Shown: positions 53,657-62,411 of the stretch, piece after piece | Layout of the letters: each line of letters opens with the position of its first letter | Position numbering within the stretch: position 1 is the first letter of the stretch | NCBI RefSeq assembly: GCF_900177415.1 | Contig: NZ_FXAF01000003.1 | Location: forward strand, 434,001 to 498,000 | Direction: 5' to 3' | DNA from: Xaviernesmea oryzae | GTDB taxonomy: Bacteria > Pseudomonadota > Alphaproteobacteria > Rhizobiales > Rhizobiaceae | Length of the DNA: 64,000 bases | Translations under genes and position numbers: made by a program | Notes under the pieces: generated by a model | Seen by the model: only the letters and a program-made list of their open reading frames with translations | Told to the model about the DNA's origin: nothing | Database searches by the model: none

Positions 53657-53971
53657 ATGGCTTTTACATGGACGATGCGACTGACCAAGGCAGGATTGCT
53701 TCTCGGCGGCATTTATCGTTCTGTCGCGTTCGCCGATCCCGCGCGCGGAGCAATCACCGCGACCGAACGGCCGAGGACGGCCGTGGAAGCGGCGATGGCA
53801 GGCCGGATCGACAAACCGCTCGAACTGTCGCTTTTGGAAGTGGCCGCCATCGGGCTCTCTTGCGTGAAGGCCAGCGGCGAGCCCGAGCCGGTCAGGGGAG
53901 CCGTCCTGCACGCAACGGACCGAGGCGAAATTCGCGAGGCTGGCGCGCCTGGGTTGGGAAACGCGACGTGA
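53657..53971 (+). CDS. Hypothetical small exported protein
   Basis: A 104-residue open frame. The N-terminus TWTMRLTKAGLLLGGIYRSVAFADPARG looks like a signal peptide with cleavage near AFA-DP. The rest (EVAAIGLSCVKASGEPEPVRG) is not recognised. AAGGAACAAAGCT lies before the ATG. It is divergent from the response regulator (180 nt between) and overlaps a small membrane-protein frame at its end. Acceptable but unproven. Confidence 0.4.
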   Translation: MAFTWTMRLTKAGLLLGGIYRSVAFADPARGAITATERPRTAVEAAMAGRIDKPLELSLLEVAAIGLSCVKASGEPEPVRGAVLHATDRGEIREAGAPGLGNAT

Positions 53972-54075
53972 TAAATCTCGGACCTGTTCTTCGCATTGTC
54001 TCCGGGTATCTTCTGTCAGCCATCATTCCGGCTTCGCTCATCGCCGGACCGCTCGTCATACTGGTCGTGAGATAA
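53968..54075 (+). CDS. Hypothetical 35-residue single-pass membrane peptide
   Basis: A GTG-started frame overlapping the previous stop by 4 nt (GTGA). The translation is almost entirely one membrane helix (VLRIVSGYLLSAIIPASLIAGPLVILVV), which is unusual for a random frame. The overlap suggests coupled translation with the exported protein upstream. No function assigned. Confidence 0.35.
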   Translation: MINLGPVLRIVSGYLLSAIIPASLIAGPLVILVVR

Positions 54076-54729
54076 GACGTGCCGCAGCCCCAACGTCTCC
54101 GGCCACATCAGCCGTGGCCGAAAAGTCTGCGGCAGCCTCGAAGCGAGGGGAACCCCGCGCGCTGAAGAGGCGCGATCGTGGCGGCAGCGTCGGGCTATTC
54201 CGCGGACCCCGCGACCGGTTGCGCATCGTCTTCGGCATTCGGATTAGTTGCGGTCCCCATCGGAGCCGGGAGCCAGCCCGAACCCTTGACCCTGCGTTCC
54301 GCCACCAGAATGGCCTCCATCTTCGTGGATGCGGCGGAACCGCAAGCGCAGCCTGGCGCTGCTTATCGCCTTCTCCGACAATTTCCATGGCTCACCTTTA
54401 AGCAGGGGCAGGACATCGTTCCAAATCACACCGAATGCACGAATGGCATCATCGTCCGTGAACTTCACGCCTGGCGAAGGCAAGAGCGCAATGTCCTCCG
54501 TCAGGCTTTTCTCAGCTTTTCAAGCATTCGTTGCTCAGCGTTCGCGCGTGATTACATTCTCCTCGAGCGAAAGGGAGTGCTTGAAAGCAGCAACGAGCTG
54601 TCCAGCGTCGAGAGAAAGCTCGTGCCAGCCTTCATGTAGATCAAAGATCGCGGTTCTTTCGCCGCTGCAGGAGAGCCCTGAGCTTTGTGCTAAACAACTC
54701 CCCCTTATCATAGGATACGGTATCAAGCG
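54076..54729. other. Gene-poor stretch with a possible decayed minus-strand gene
   Basis: No well-supported gene in 654 nt. On the minus strand, frame 54726-54535 (with FDLHEGWHELSLDAGQL) and frame 54483-54244 (with FTDDDAIRAFGVIWNDVLPLLKG) are in the same phase, separated by two stops. They look protein-like and may be remnants of one small gene or two tiny genes. A GATAC-G-GTATC palindrome lies at 54714-54724. Confidence 0.4.
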
Positions 54730-56370
54730 CTAGCCGCGCGTGGCATTGCCTTCCTTCCAATAGACATCGCCATAGGCATAGATCGACTCCGCAGCCCAGG
54801 TGTGAAGATTGCCGAACCTGGCGTTGAACGCGCTGAACGTCGGATTCTCATAAAGCCAGACCATGGCGACGTCTTCGCACAGAATGCGCGACACGTCCTT
54901 GTAGAGCTTCGCCCGCTCCTCACGCGACGGGTTGTGCGCCGCGTCGCCAAGCAGCTTGTCCACGACCGGGTTCCTGTATCCGATGGCATTGGTGTTCGGC
55001 ACCGGGCGGATATTGGCCGAGACATACTGCCGCTGCACACCCATCGCCGGATCCGGTCCGGTGGTCAGGCTGTTGACGTACATTCCGAATTCCCGCTTGG
55101 TGAAAACCATTTCGTTGACGGTCGCCGTATCGAGGGCATTCACGGTGACGGCAATGCCCACGGCCTTCAGCTGCTCCGCAATAATCTGCGCGGCTTTGAC
55201 GAAAGCTTCGGTCGAGCGGTTCGTCGTGACCGAGGTCGAGAACCGCACCCCGTCGGCGCCACGCGGATAGCCGGCCTTGTCGAGAAGCGCATTCGCCTTC
55301 GCGACATCGTAGGGATATTGGATCGTATCCGGCGTGTAGGCCCAGGCGAGCTGGCTTGAAATCGGACCGGTGGCGGGTTTCGCCAGCCCATAGACCGCCT
55401 TCTCGATAATGAAATCCCGATTGACCGCATGCGCGATCGCCTGCCGCACCTCGAGCTTGGAAAACGGCTCCTTGTCCAAGTTCATCATCAGCTCGACAAG
55501 CGAACCCCAGGCCTCATGTCCTGCGCTGGTGACGACGAGATCCTTGTTCTTGCGCAGCTCGGCCACCATCGACGGCGGCAGGTCGGCATAGGTCACGTAG
55601 TCGACCTCGCCATTGACCAGCGCGTTGATACGCGCAGATGGCTCGGGAATGAAGCGCGTTACGATCCGGTCCACATAGGGCTGGTCCTTCAGGAAATAGT
55701 TCTCGTTGCGGACGATCTCCAACTCCTGGCCGCGGCGCCAGTTCGAGAATTTAAAGGGACCCGTGCCGACCGGCCTAAGGTTTGCAGGGTTTTGGCTGAA
55801 ATCGGTGCCCTCGTAGATATGACGCGGCTGAATGAAGCCCTGCCCCGCGACAAAGGTGACGAAATAGTCGTTCGGGCTGTTCAGCGTGAAGACGACCGTC
55901 GTGGCATCCGGCGCCTCGACCGACTTGACGAAAGGCTGCAGTGTCTTGCCGACATTGTGGAGCGGAAACAGGATCTTCTCGAAGCTGAATTTCACATCGG
56001 CGGCTCCGAAGGGCTCGCCGTCGTGCCATTTGACGCCGTCATGCAGGTTGAACGTATAGACGAGCTTGTCCTCGGATACGGTCCAGGACTTCGCCAGGTC
56101 CGGTTTCGTCGTCAGATCGCTTTTCAATCCAACGAGCTTGCTGAAGATGGGATTGGCGATGAGCTTGATGGCGATGTCGGTGGACGTGTTCAGGTTGAGA
56201 TGCCGGGGCTCTTCCGCGGCACCGACGATGAACACGCCCCCGTAGAGCGGCGCATCGCTGGCGGCTCGTACAAATCCCGGCAGCGACATCGTCGCCATAA
56301 GGGCGGCGGTGCCTTTCAGCATCCCGCGGCGAGACACGGCGCCTTCCGTCATCCTCTCAGATATGATCAT
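54730..56370 (-). CDS. Family-5 (DppA/OppA-type) ABC substrate-binding protein, orphan
   Basis: A 546-residue periplasmic binding protein. The N-terminus has a twin-arginine-type signal (SRRGMLKGTAALMATMSLPGFV, cleavage near RAASD), matching the signal style of the protein at 34033. Landmarks are KPDLAKSWTVSEDK, FNLHDGVKWHDGEPFGAADVKFSFEKI and NPANLRPVGTGPFKF. No permease or ATPase gene is adjacent, so it probably serves an importer elsewhere or the DppBCDF set at 39291. A palindromic operator-like site (56519-56534) lies upstream. Its place beside the nicotinate genes suggests a pyridine or peptide-like ligand, but that is only context. Confidence 0.9.
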   Translation of the reverse strand: MIISERMTEGAVSRRGMLKGTAALMATMSLPGFVRAASDAPLYGGVFIVGAAEEPRHLNLNTSTDIAIKLIANPIFSKLVGLKSDLTTKPDLAKSWTVSEDKLVYTFNLHDGVKWHDGEPFGAADVKFSFEKILFPLHNVGKTLQPFVKSVEAPDATTVVFTLNSPNDYFVTFVAGQGFIQPRHIYEGTDFSQNPANLRPVGTGPFKFSNWRRGQELEIVRNENYFLKDQPYVDRIVTRFIPEPSARINALVNGEVDYVTYADLPPSMVAELRKNKDLVVTSAGHEAWGSLVELMMNLDKEPFSKLEVRQAIAHAVNRDFIIEKAVYGLAKPATGPISSQLAWAYTPDTIQYPYDVAKANALLDKAGYPRGADGVRFSTSVTTNRSTEAFVKAAQIIAEQLKAVGIAVTVNALDTATVNEMVFTKREFGMYVNSLTTGPDPAMGVQRQYVSANIRPVPNTNAIGYRNPVVDKLLGDAAHNPSREERAKLYKDVSRILCEDVAMVWLYENPTFSAFNARFGNLHTWAAESIYAYGDVYWKEGNATRG

Positions 56371-56518
56371 GTTCGTTCCCTTTTATGGTTGGTTTTGGCA
56401 ATCAGGCTTCGAAGCTTCGGCAAGAACTGCGAATAGAGCCGCTCCTGCGGAAGTTTCGGCACGTCTCGAAGTGCAGGCGAATTGGATTGACGCGCCTTCC
56501 TGCACCGCCGGAATTCGC

Positions 56519-56534
56519 ATATCGTATACCATAT
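56519..56534. promoter_or_regulatory. Operator-like palindrome with a GTATAC core
   Basis: ATATCGTATACCATAT is palindromic at 14 of 16 positions. GntR regulators of the FCD (FadR-type) group often bind sites with a central GTATAC. It lies 149 nt before the orphan binding-protein gene and about 220 nt before the MFS gene, in the AT-rich divergent gap 56371-56755, which holds no gene. Confidence 0.45.
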
Positions 56535-56755
56535 TTGTTTTTCGATTTAGTCAAGCTTCATGATGCCTTTCAAGGAAACTTCACGTAAATTTTCGATTCT
56601 CCGATACCCTGGCTTGGGCGCGCAGTTTTGCTTTTTTAATGGGCTTCTCTTGGCCATTTCACCGCCTGCAGACCTGGAAATACTATCGTCATTCAGCTTG
56701 CGCGCGGCAACTTACGCATACATTATACGACAAGTCACAATTTCATCGCCGTCCC

Positions 56756-58204
56756 ATGCCGATACCGCACATGCAGAAATTTGAAGGCCCGCAAAATCCC
56801 GGCCCGTCGGTGAGAGCCGCGCCGCCGACATCGCTACAGCTGATGGCGGCTGTACTCCCTCCCCTTTTCATCGGCATGGTGGACCAGACGATCATCGCCA
56901 CCGCACTTCCGTCGATGGCGCGAGAACTGGGCAGCCTCGACCGGATGTCCCTGATCGTGGTGGCCTATCTTGCCGCGACGGCAATTTCCGCTCCGGTCTA
57001 CGGCCGGCTGGGGGATGCTTTCGGCCGGCGCAACATGCTCGCGCTCAGTCTTTTGATGACCATTGCGGGAAGCCTGCTTTGCGCCATCGCGCCGACATTC
57101 CCGATGCTGGTCGCCGCGCGCGTCGTCCAGGGCCTTGGAGGCGGCGGCATCATAAGCCTCTCCTATGCCCTGGTGGCGCAGTGGACGACGCTGGATGAAC
57201 GCGCCCGCTACCAGGGATATCTCGCCACCATCGCGATGATTTCCTCCGCTCTCGGTCCGCCGCTCGGAGGCACCATCACCGCCTTGATCGGCTGGCGGTG
57301 GATATTCGCCCTCAACATTCCGATCGGCCTGCTCGCCATCGTGCTGATCTTCCGATTGCCGCCACGCATCAAGCCTCGTGACGCCATGGCTTTCGATTTC
57401 GTCGGATTGCTGCTGTTTGCAACCTTCACGGCGGCTCTGATCACCGTCATCGAACGCATGAAAACCGGCGGGCTCATCGATGCGATCAATCTGCTGCAGC
57501 TCGGATTCGGGGCTCTCATTCTTGCGATCCTTTTCAGGCAACAGTCTCAGGCGAATGATCCGCTCTTTCCTCCTTGCCTGTTTCGCATACCCTCCGTCCT
57601 GCTTTCCAACATGCTGGCCTTGGCTCACGGCGCTCTCTATGTCTCGCTGCTGACGTTTGCGCCGGCTTTCTTCGCTCTCGCGCGGGGCGTCGATGCGCAG
57701 GACCTCGGCCTTTACATGCTGCCCGTGACGTTCGGCACCGGCACCGGAGCGCTGATCACCGGCAGGCTGATCGCCGCTACGGGACGGACAACCATATTTC
57801 CGGTGGTCGGTCTCGCCGCCGTCGCAATTCTGCTGGCCATTCTTTGCCTGAAAGGCCGGCATTTCTCGAACTGGGAAATCTCCATGGTGTTCACGGCAAT
57901 CTACCTCTTTCTGGGAACAACCATGGCGGTGGTGCAACTGACCGTCCAGGCGGAGGTGGGATCGGCGCGGCTTGGCATCGGCACCGCCACGACGATGGTC
58001 GCCCGCTCCTTCGGCGCATCGGCCGGCACGGCGGCAGCGGGGGTCATGCTGGCTGCGGCCTTGGCGGGAAGAGAACTCCAGGCGGTCGACAGCACGGTCG
58101 TCGAACAGGCGTTTCAGGCGGTGTTCGCGGCGGTCGCCGTCTTTGGCCTGGCGGCAGCCATGGTCGCCGCCGCCATTCCCCGCCGCCGTTTGAAGATACG
58201 GTAG
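56756..58204 (+). CDS. MFS drug/solute exporter, DHA2 (EmrB/QacA) family
   Basis: A 482-residue transporter with 14 hydrophobic segments. Motifs: MVDQTIIATALPSMARELG (DHA2 motif D1, helix 1), GRLGDAFGRRNMLALSL (motif A), LGPPLGGTITALIGWRWIFALNIPIGL (motif C and beyond). It exports drugs or organic compounds by proton antiport. Start is uncertain: 56756 and 56771 are possible, neither with a strong ribosome site; the frame is open back to 56639. It is divergent from the orphan binding protein and convergent with the NtaA-type gene. Confidence 0.88.
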   Translation: MPIPHMQKFEGPQNPGPSVRAAPPTSLQLMAAVLPPLFIGMVDQTIIATALPSMARELGSLDRMSLIVVAYLAATAISAPVYGRLGDAFGRRNMLALSLLMTIAGSLLCAIAPTFPMLVAARVVQGLGGGGIISLSYALVAQWTTLDERARYQGYLATIAMISSALGPPLGGTITALIGWRWIFALNIPIGLLAIVLIFRLPPRIKPRDAMAFDFVGLLLFATFTAALITVIERMKTGGLIDAINLLQLGFGALILAILFRQQSQANDPLFPPCLFRIPSVLLSNMLALAHGALYVSLLTFAPAFFALARGVDAQDLGLYMLPVTFGTGTGALITGRLIAATGRTTIFPVVGLAAVAILLAILCLKGRHFSNWEISMVFTAIYLFLGTTMAVVQLTVQAEVGSARLGIGTATTMVARSFGASAGTAAAGVMLAAALAGRELQAVDSTVVEQAFQAVFAAVAVFGLAAAMVAAAIPRRRLKIR

Positions 58205-58222
58205 CGGGTCATATCCCAAGGG

Positions 58223-59557
58223 CTACGGCCGGCGCGGCAGCGGCAGGCCGAGATTTTCACGCAGCGTCGTGCCCTCATACGCCGTGCGGTAAAGGCCGCG
58301 ACGCTGCAGTTCCGGCACAACCTGGCACTTGAAATCCTCGAGGCTGGTCGGGAAGTAGTCCATCAGGAAGATGAAACCGTCGGCAGCCTCTTCCTCGAAC
58401 CACTGCTGCAGTTCGTCAGCGACCTCTGAAGGCGTCCCGATGATCGGATAAGCGCCCTTCGAGGCCTGGCGCATATAAAGCTGGCGAAGTGTCAGCTTTT
58501 CCTCATGGGCAAGCTTGAGCAGCTTTTCCTGATAACTCTTGTTGGCGTTGCTGGGCGGCAATTCCCTCGGCAGATGATCGGTCTCGCCAAACTGGGAGAG
58601 GTCGATCACGTCGCCGAGAATGTGCTTGAGGAAATCCCGCCCGACGACGGGATCGACAAGTTCCAGCAATTCATCGCGCTTTCGTTGCGCTTCGTCCCTG
58701 GTATCGGCGACATAGATCGACACGCCCGGCATGATCACCAGTTCATTCGGCGTACGCCCGTATTTGCACATCCGGCCCTTCACATCGGCGTAGAATTTCT
58801 TCGCATCCGCCATGGTGGCGTGACCGCCGAAGATCGTCTCGGCAAATTCGGCGGCGAGTTCCTTGCCCGGCTCCGATGCGCCGGCCTGTACCATGACGGG
58901 ATGGCGCTGCGGCGAAGGCGGCACGTTGAGTGGGCCACGAACGGAGAAATGTTTGCCCTTGTGGTTCAGGGGGTGCAGTTTCCTCGCGTCGAAGAAAATG
59001 CCGCTTTCCTTGTCGATCGGAAAGGCATCGTCATCCCAACTGAACCAGAGGCCCCGCACGATCTTGGCGAACTCGATCGCCCGGTCGTATCGCTCGGCGT
59101 GATCGGGGTGCTCCTCCCGGCTGAAGTTGCCGGCTTCCTCGATGTTCGAAGACGTGACGAGATTCCAGCCGGCGCGCCCGCCGCTCAGGAGATCGAGAGA
59201 AGCAAACCGGCGGGCGAGCAGATAGGGTTCCTCATAGCTGGTATTCAGCGTAGCCACGAGGCCGATGTGAGTGGTTGCCATGGCGAGCGCCGAAAGCAGC
59301 GTCAGCGGCTCGAACTGCGCCACATAGCGTGTCGAACCGCGGGAAAGGATTTCCCAATCGTGTCCCCGCATCGCCATGCTGTCGGCCAGGAAAACGAAGT
59401 CCATCAGGGCGTCCTCGGCAAGCTGCGCCATCGCGGCCGCGGCTTCGATGTTCATGCCCATGTCGGCGGCAGCCTTGGGATGCCTCCAACCGGAAGAGTT
59501 GGCACCGGTCGCGGCACCATAGACGCCGAATTTGATCTTGGTTCCAGGTTTTCTCAT
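58223..59557 (-). CDS. FMN-dependent monooxygenase, NtaA/SnaA/DszA family (copy 3)
   Basis: A 444-residue luciferase-fold monooxygenase. Landmarks are KFGVYGAATGANSSGWRHP, FVFLADSMAMRGHDWEILSRGS, SGGRAGWNLVTSSNIEEAGNF and VMVQAGASEPGKELAAEFAETIFGG. It lies downstream of nicX on the same strand, with a 135-nt gap. It is not one of the known nicotinate-pathway enzymes, so this cluster may accept an additional substituted pyridine or N-heterocycle, or the gene may belong to a separate unit. ATG 59557 is preferred because homology starts there. Confidence 0.88.
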   Translation of the reverse strand: MRKPGTKIKFGVYGAATGANSSGWRHPKAAADMGMNIEAAAAMAQLAEDALMDFVFLADSMAMRGHDWEILSRGSTRYVAQFEPLTLLSALAMATTHIGLVATLNTSYEEPYLLARRFASLDLLSGGRAGWNLVTSSNIEEAGNFSREEHPDHAERYDRAIEFAKIVRGLWFSWDDDAFPIDKESGIFFDARKLHPLNHKGKHFSVRGPLNVPPSPQRHPVMVQAGASEPGKELAAEFAETIFGGHATMADAKKFYADVKGRMCKYGRTPNELVIMPGVSIYVADTRDEAQRKRDELLELVDPVVGRDFLKHILGDVIDLSQFGETDHLPRELPPSNANKSYQEKLLKLAHEEKLTLRQLYMRQASKGAYPIIGTPSEVADELQQWFEEEAADGFIFLMDYFPTSLEDFKCQVVPELQRRGLYRTAYEGTTLRENLGLPLPRRP

Positions 59558-59692
59558 CGTCGTTCCCCACGAGCCGAGGCGCACTCACAAGGCCGCCACT
59601 TCCGGCTCCTTGATTTTGATAAAGGCGAAAGACGAGCGAGACCTGCCGCAGGCCGCGCTCGTCTCTCCTGTCAGCCGATGCCGGACATTCCG

Positions 59693-60724
59693 CTATGCAG
59701 CCTTGGCCGGCCGCATCTCCCTGATGGCGAGCTCGCCGTTGAGCACGACCGGCTCGTCGTCGAGGAAGAGGCTGCAATTGCGCATGGGGATGTCGAGATG
59801 GCACGCCGTGTCGTTCGGACCGCCGAGTTCGTTGTTCGGACCGGTCGAGAACATCACGTTGCCGTAGAAGGAACGCAGCTCCATTCCCATGCCGCCCGGA
59901 AACTGCGTGAGGCCGTGCCACTTGGCCCGCTCGTCCAGGCCCCAGCCGACATGCGACATCCCGAAGCCGCGCGGATCGTTGAAGCCCGCCATATAGGACT
60001 TGACGAGTTCCGCATCGAGCCCGCCGCGGATGTCGCGAATGATGCCCTTCTCGATCGTGTAGGTGATCGGATCCCGGACGTAGCTGTTGAAAGGCAGGAG
60101 AACATCGCCGGGCGCCACCACAATCTGGCCGTCGACGCCGTCATCGGCGCCGCCGGTGAAGACGAAGCCGGCCGGCCAATGGTCCCAACGGCCCGGCTGA
60201 TCGGTATAGCCGTATTCGCTCATGGTCGGATACATGCCGATCCTGTAGGTCACGTCCGTGCCGTGCTCGCTGGTGATGCGCATCACCTTGGCCTTCGAAA
60301 GCAGTTCCGCTCCCACTTCGACGCGCTCGCGCAGTTCCTTCGTCGGGATGAGCCGCGCGAGGAGGTCCGCAGGCTCGACCGCGGTGACGATGCGCGTGCC
60401 GGCGGCCTGGATGGCCATCTGCTCGTCGCTGAAGAGCAGGAAGATCAGGTCGACGACCATGTCGGCCTGTTTCAGCGCTTCAACCGCATCGGGATTTGCC
60501 GCCAGGCCCGTTTCCCCGACGGCCCAGGCGCCGTTGGTCGGCATCGGCGCCGGCAGGCGCATGTGGAACATCCGGGCTCCCAGCATCTGACCGGCTGCGA
60601 GGAAGGCATCGGCATAATCGAGACGTTCGTTGCCCTGGGAAAGCACGACGACCTTCTCGCCTTCATGTACGCCGCTCAGTTCGAGCTGGATTTTGCATAT
60701 TGCCGTTAATGTGCTGATATCCAT
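59693..60724 (-). CDS. nicX: 2,5-dihydroxypyridine 5,6-dioxygenase (NicX)
   Basis: A 343-residue ring-cleaving dioxygenase that converts 2,5-dihydroxypyridine to N-formylmaleamate, using a non-heme iron. It matches NicX of Pseudomonas putida along its length: EYGYTDQPGRWDHWPAGF (about residues 170-187), SHVGWGL (H258) and CHLDIPMRNC (H309 and D311), the three iron ligands. The fold is shared with M29 aminopeptidases, which misleads annotation. nicD lies 29 nt upstream, so they share a transcript. Substrate call rests on conserved ligands plus the neighbouring nicD, nicE, nicF and nicC. Confidence 0.93.
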   Translation of the reverse strand: MDISTLTAICKIQLELSGVHEGEKVVVLSQGNERLDYADAFLAAGQMLGARMFHMRLPAPMPTNGAWAVGETGLAANPDAVEALKQADMVVDLIFLLFSDEQMAIQAAGTRIVTAVEPADLLARLIPTKELRERVEVGAELLSKAKVMRITSEHGTDVTYRIGMYPTMSEYGYTDQPGRWDHWPAGFVFTGGADDGVDGQIVVAPGDVLLPFNSYVRDPITYTIEKGIIRDIRGGLDAELVKSYMAGFNDPRGFGMSHVGWGLDERAKWHGLTQFPGGMGMELRSFYGNVMFSTGPNNELGGPNDTACHLDIPMRNCSLFLDDEPVVLNGELAIREMRPAKAA

Positions 60725-60753
60725 GACTTTCGTTCCCTTTGCTGATCTTGTGG

Positions 60754-61578
60754 CTAATGCTTGCGCCCGCCGGTGAGGACGGGAGCGAGGACTTCGAAGA
60801 AACCGCGGAAATTGTCCCAGGGGATCATGTGTCCGGCTCCCGGGATGGCGACGATCGGAATAGTCGGATTGGCGGCCGCGAGATCGGCGGCCGCGGAGGG
60901 CGGAACGACAGGGCTTTCTGCGCCCCTCAACAGGATGGCGGGCCGTTTGAGTTTTGCCCAGAACGGGAAGAAGTCCTCGCTTTCGAAGCCTGCATGCGTT
61001 TCCAGCACGGCGGTTTCATCACAGCTCGGCAATACGTCGAGGCGCAGTCTGAGTTCCCGCTCCGGCCATTTCGGATAGAAGCGCCGGGCCTCGTCGACGG
61101 AGCTGCCGCGTTTCGCCTCGTTCAATTGCGTGAGGAAGGAGTCACGGCTCGTCGGATACGGCCCCCGACCGGGACCGGATGTGGGGGGATCGACGAGGAC
61201 GAGCCTGCGCGGCTTTTCCGGATCATGCAGCACCGCGTAAGCTGCGGCGATGCGGGCGCCGAGCGAATGGCCGATGACGATTTCATCGGCAATGTCGAAG
61301 GCATCAATCAGCCCCGCGACATCGGCCGCGTAATCCTCGATCCGGTATTGCCCGGACGGCGCGATATCCGTCTGGCCTCGGCCGCGCAGGTCCGGCACCA
61401 CAACCCGGAAGCCCATCTTCGAAAGCGGTACCGCCAGAAAGTCCGCCGTGGCGGCCGGGCTTGTGATCCCGGGCAGCATGACGATCGTGCCCTTGTCTCC
61501 CCGTCCGTAGTCGAGCACGTGATGACGCAGCCCGTTTGCGCGGACGAACCGCGACCGACCGGAAATCTCGATCGCCAT
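60754..61578 (-). CDS. nicD: N-formylmaleamate deformylase (NicD), alpha/beta hydrolase
   Basis: A 274-residue serine hydrolase that removes formate from N-formylmaleamate, the NicX product. The triad is S105 in VIGHSLGARIA, D130 in LVLVDPP and H250 in GAGHMIPWDN. VPDLRGRGQTDI precedes the nucleophile as in NicD. ATG 61578 lies 1 nt after the nicE stop. Alone it would be a generic hydrolase; the gene order makes NicD the best call. Confidence 0.88.
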   Translation of the reverse strand: MAIEISGRSRFVRANGLRHHVLDYGRGDKGTIVMLPGITSPAATADFLAVPLSKMGFRVVVPDLRGRGQTDIAPSGQYRIEDYAADVAGLIDAFDIADEIVIGHSLGARIAAAYAVLHDPEKPRRLVLVDPPTSGPGRGPYPTSRDSFLTQLNEAKRGSSVDEARRFYPKWPERELRLRLDVLPSCDETAVLETHAGFESEDFFPFWAKLKRPAILLRGAESPVVPPSAAADLAAANPTIPIVAIPGAGHMIPWDNFRGFFEVLAPVLTGGRKH

Positions 61579-61579
61579 C

Positions 61580-62341
61580 TCAGGCCGCCTTTCTGAGCGG
61601 CATCGCGCCGAGGGCCGCACCCGCTCCGGGGATCGAAGGCGAAAGCCCGAGCGACAGGAGGATTTCGCGGACCGTCGACGTAGCGGCGGTCAAAACCGGC
61701 AGACCCGTCTGATCTTGAACGAGCTGAACGGAGGGGAACGAAGGCATCTGGACGCAAGCGCTCAAGACGATGCCTTCGGCCTCGGACAGATTGAGCCGCG
61801 AGACGTAGCCCGGCAAAGCCGCCGGATCGAGACGGCCGACCATGAGGTTGTCGGAGACCGAAAGGCTGATGCTGTCGACGACCTCGGTCCCGGCAGCTTC
61901 GATATAGTCGATCACCATCTTCGTCAGCGGCGGCATGTAAGGCGCGACGAGGGCAATCTTCTTCAGGCCGAGGTCGCCAAGCGTGCGGACCAGTGCCCCC
62001 GCGCTGCTGACGACGGGAACGTCGCGCCCCGTTTCCTGACGGATGACCTCGCCGAGCTTCGCCTCGATGCCGGTATGGGCGCCAGCCCCTCGCGACATCA
62101 GCGCCACGAGGCAAGCATAGGCGGCCACGTCGATGCTCGCATCGCCGACTTCGGCGGCGCAACGCTCGCCGTCATTGACCATGCAGGACAGCGATTCCAC
62201 ATCGACGGTATGGAGCCTGGCGCGGCTCGAATGGAAGGTGAATTGCGTTCCGTGCTCCCTGGCATGCGCAGCCAGCATCAACGGAATTTCCGTTTCCATG
62301 GTGGTGTTCGAGCTCGGTACGATCAGCCCTATGCGATACAT
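61580..62341 (-). CDS. nicE: Maleate isomerase (NicE), Asp/Glu racemase superfamily
   Basis: A 253-residue isomerase that converts maleate to fumarate with two catalytic Cys. The substrate loop is PSSNTTMETEIP (about residues 9-20), C77 is in AYACLVALMSRG and C196 in VLSACVQMPS, one in each half of the fold, as in known maleate isomerases. GGAGGA lies 5 nt before the ATG. It is the last step of the lower nicotinate route and feeds the TCA cycle. Confidence 0.92.
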   Translation of the reverse strand: MYRIGLIVPSSNTTMETEIPLMLAAHAREHGTQFTFHSSRARLHTVDVESLSCMVNDGERCAAEVGDASIDVAAYACLVALMSRGAGAHTGIEAKLGEVIRQETGRDVPVVSSAGALVRTLGDLGLKKIALVAPYMPPLTKMVIDYIEAAGTEVVDSISLSVSDNLMVGRLDPAALPGYVSRLNLSEAEGIVLSACVQMPSFPSVQLVQDQTGLPVLTAATSTVREILLSLGLSPSIPGAGAALGAMPLRKAA

Positions 62342-62411
62342 AAGTTCCTCCTTTCCCGTTTCCTGCAAAACGAGAGCCTGCCCTTGCGGGTGGTTGACGA
62401 TGGTTCAGACG

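Noticed and set aside
54178-54733. Plus-strand hypothetical genes in 54178-54639 and 54329-54733
   Set aside because: They overlap each other, have low-complexity translations and no ribosome sites, and the minus strand looks more protein-like.
59693-60724. M29-type leucyl aminopeptidase
   Set aside because: The iron-ligand motifs SHVGWGL and CHLDIPMRNC and the nic gene context fit NicX; aminopeptidase metal ligands are not apparent.
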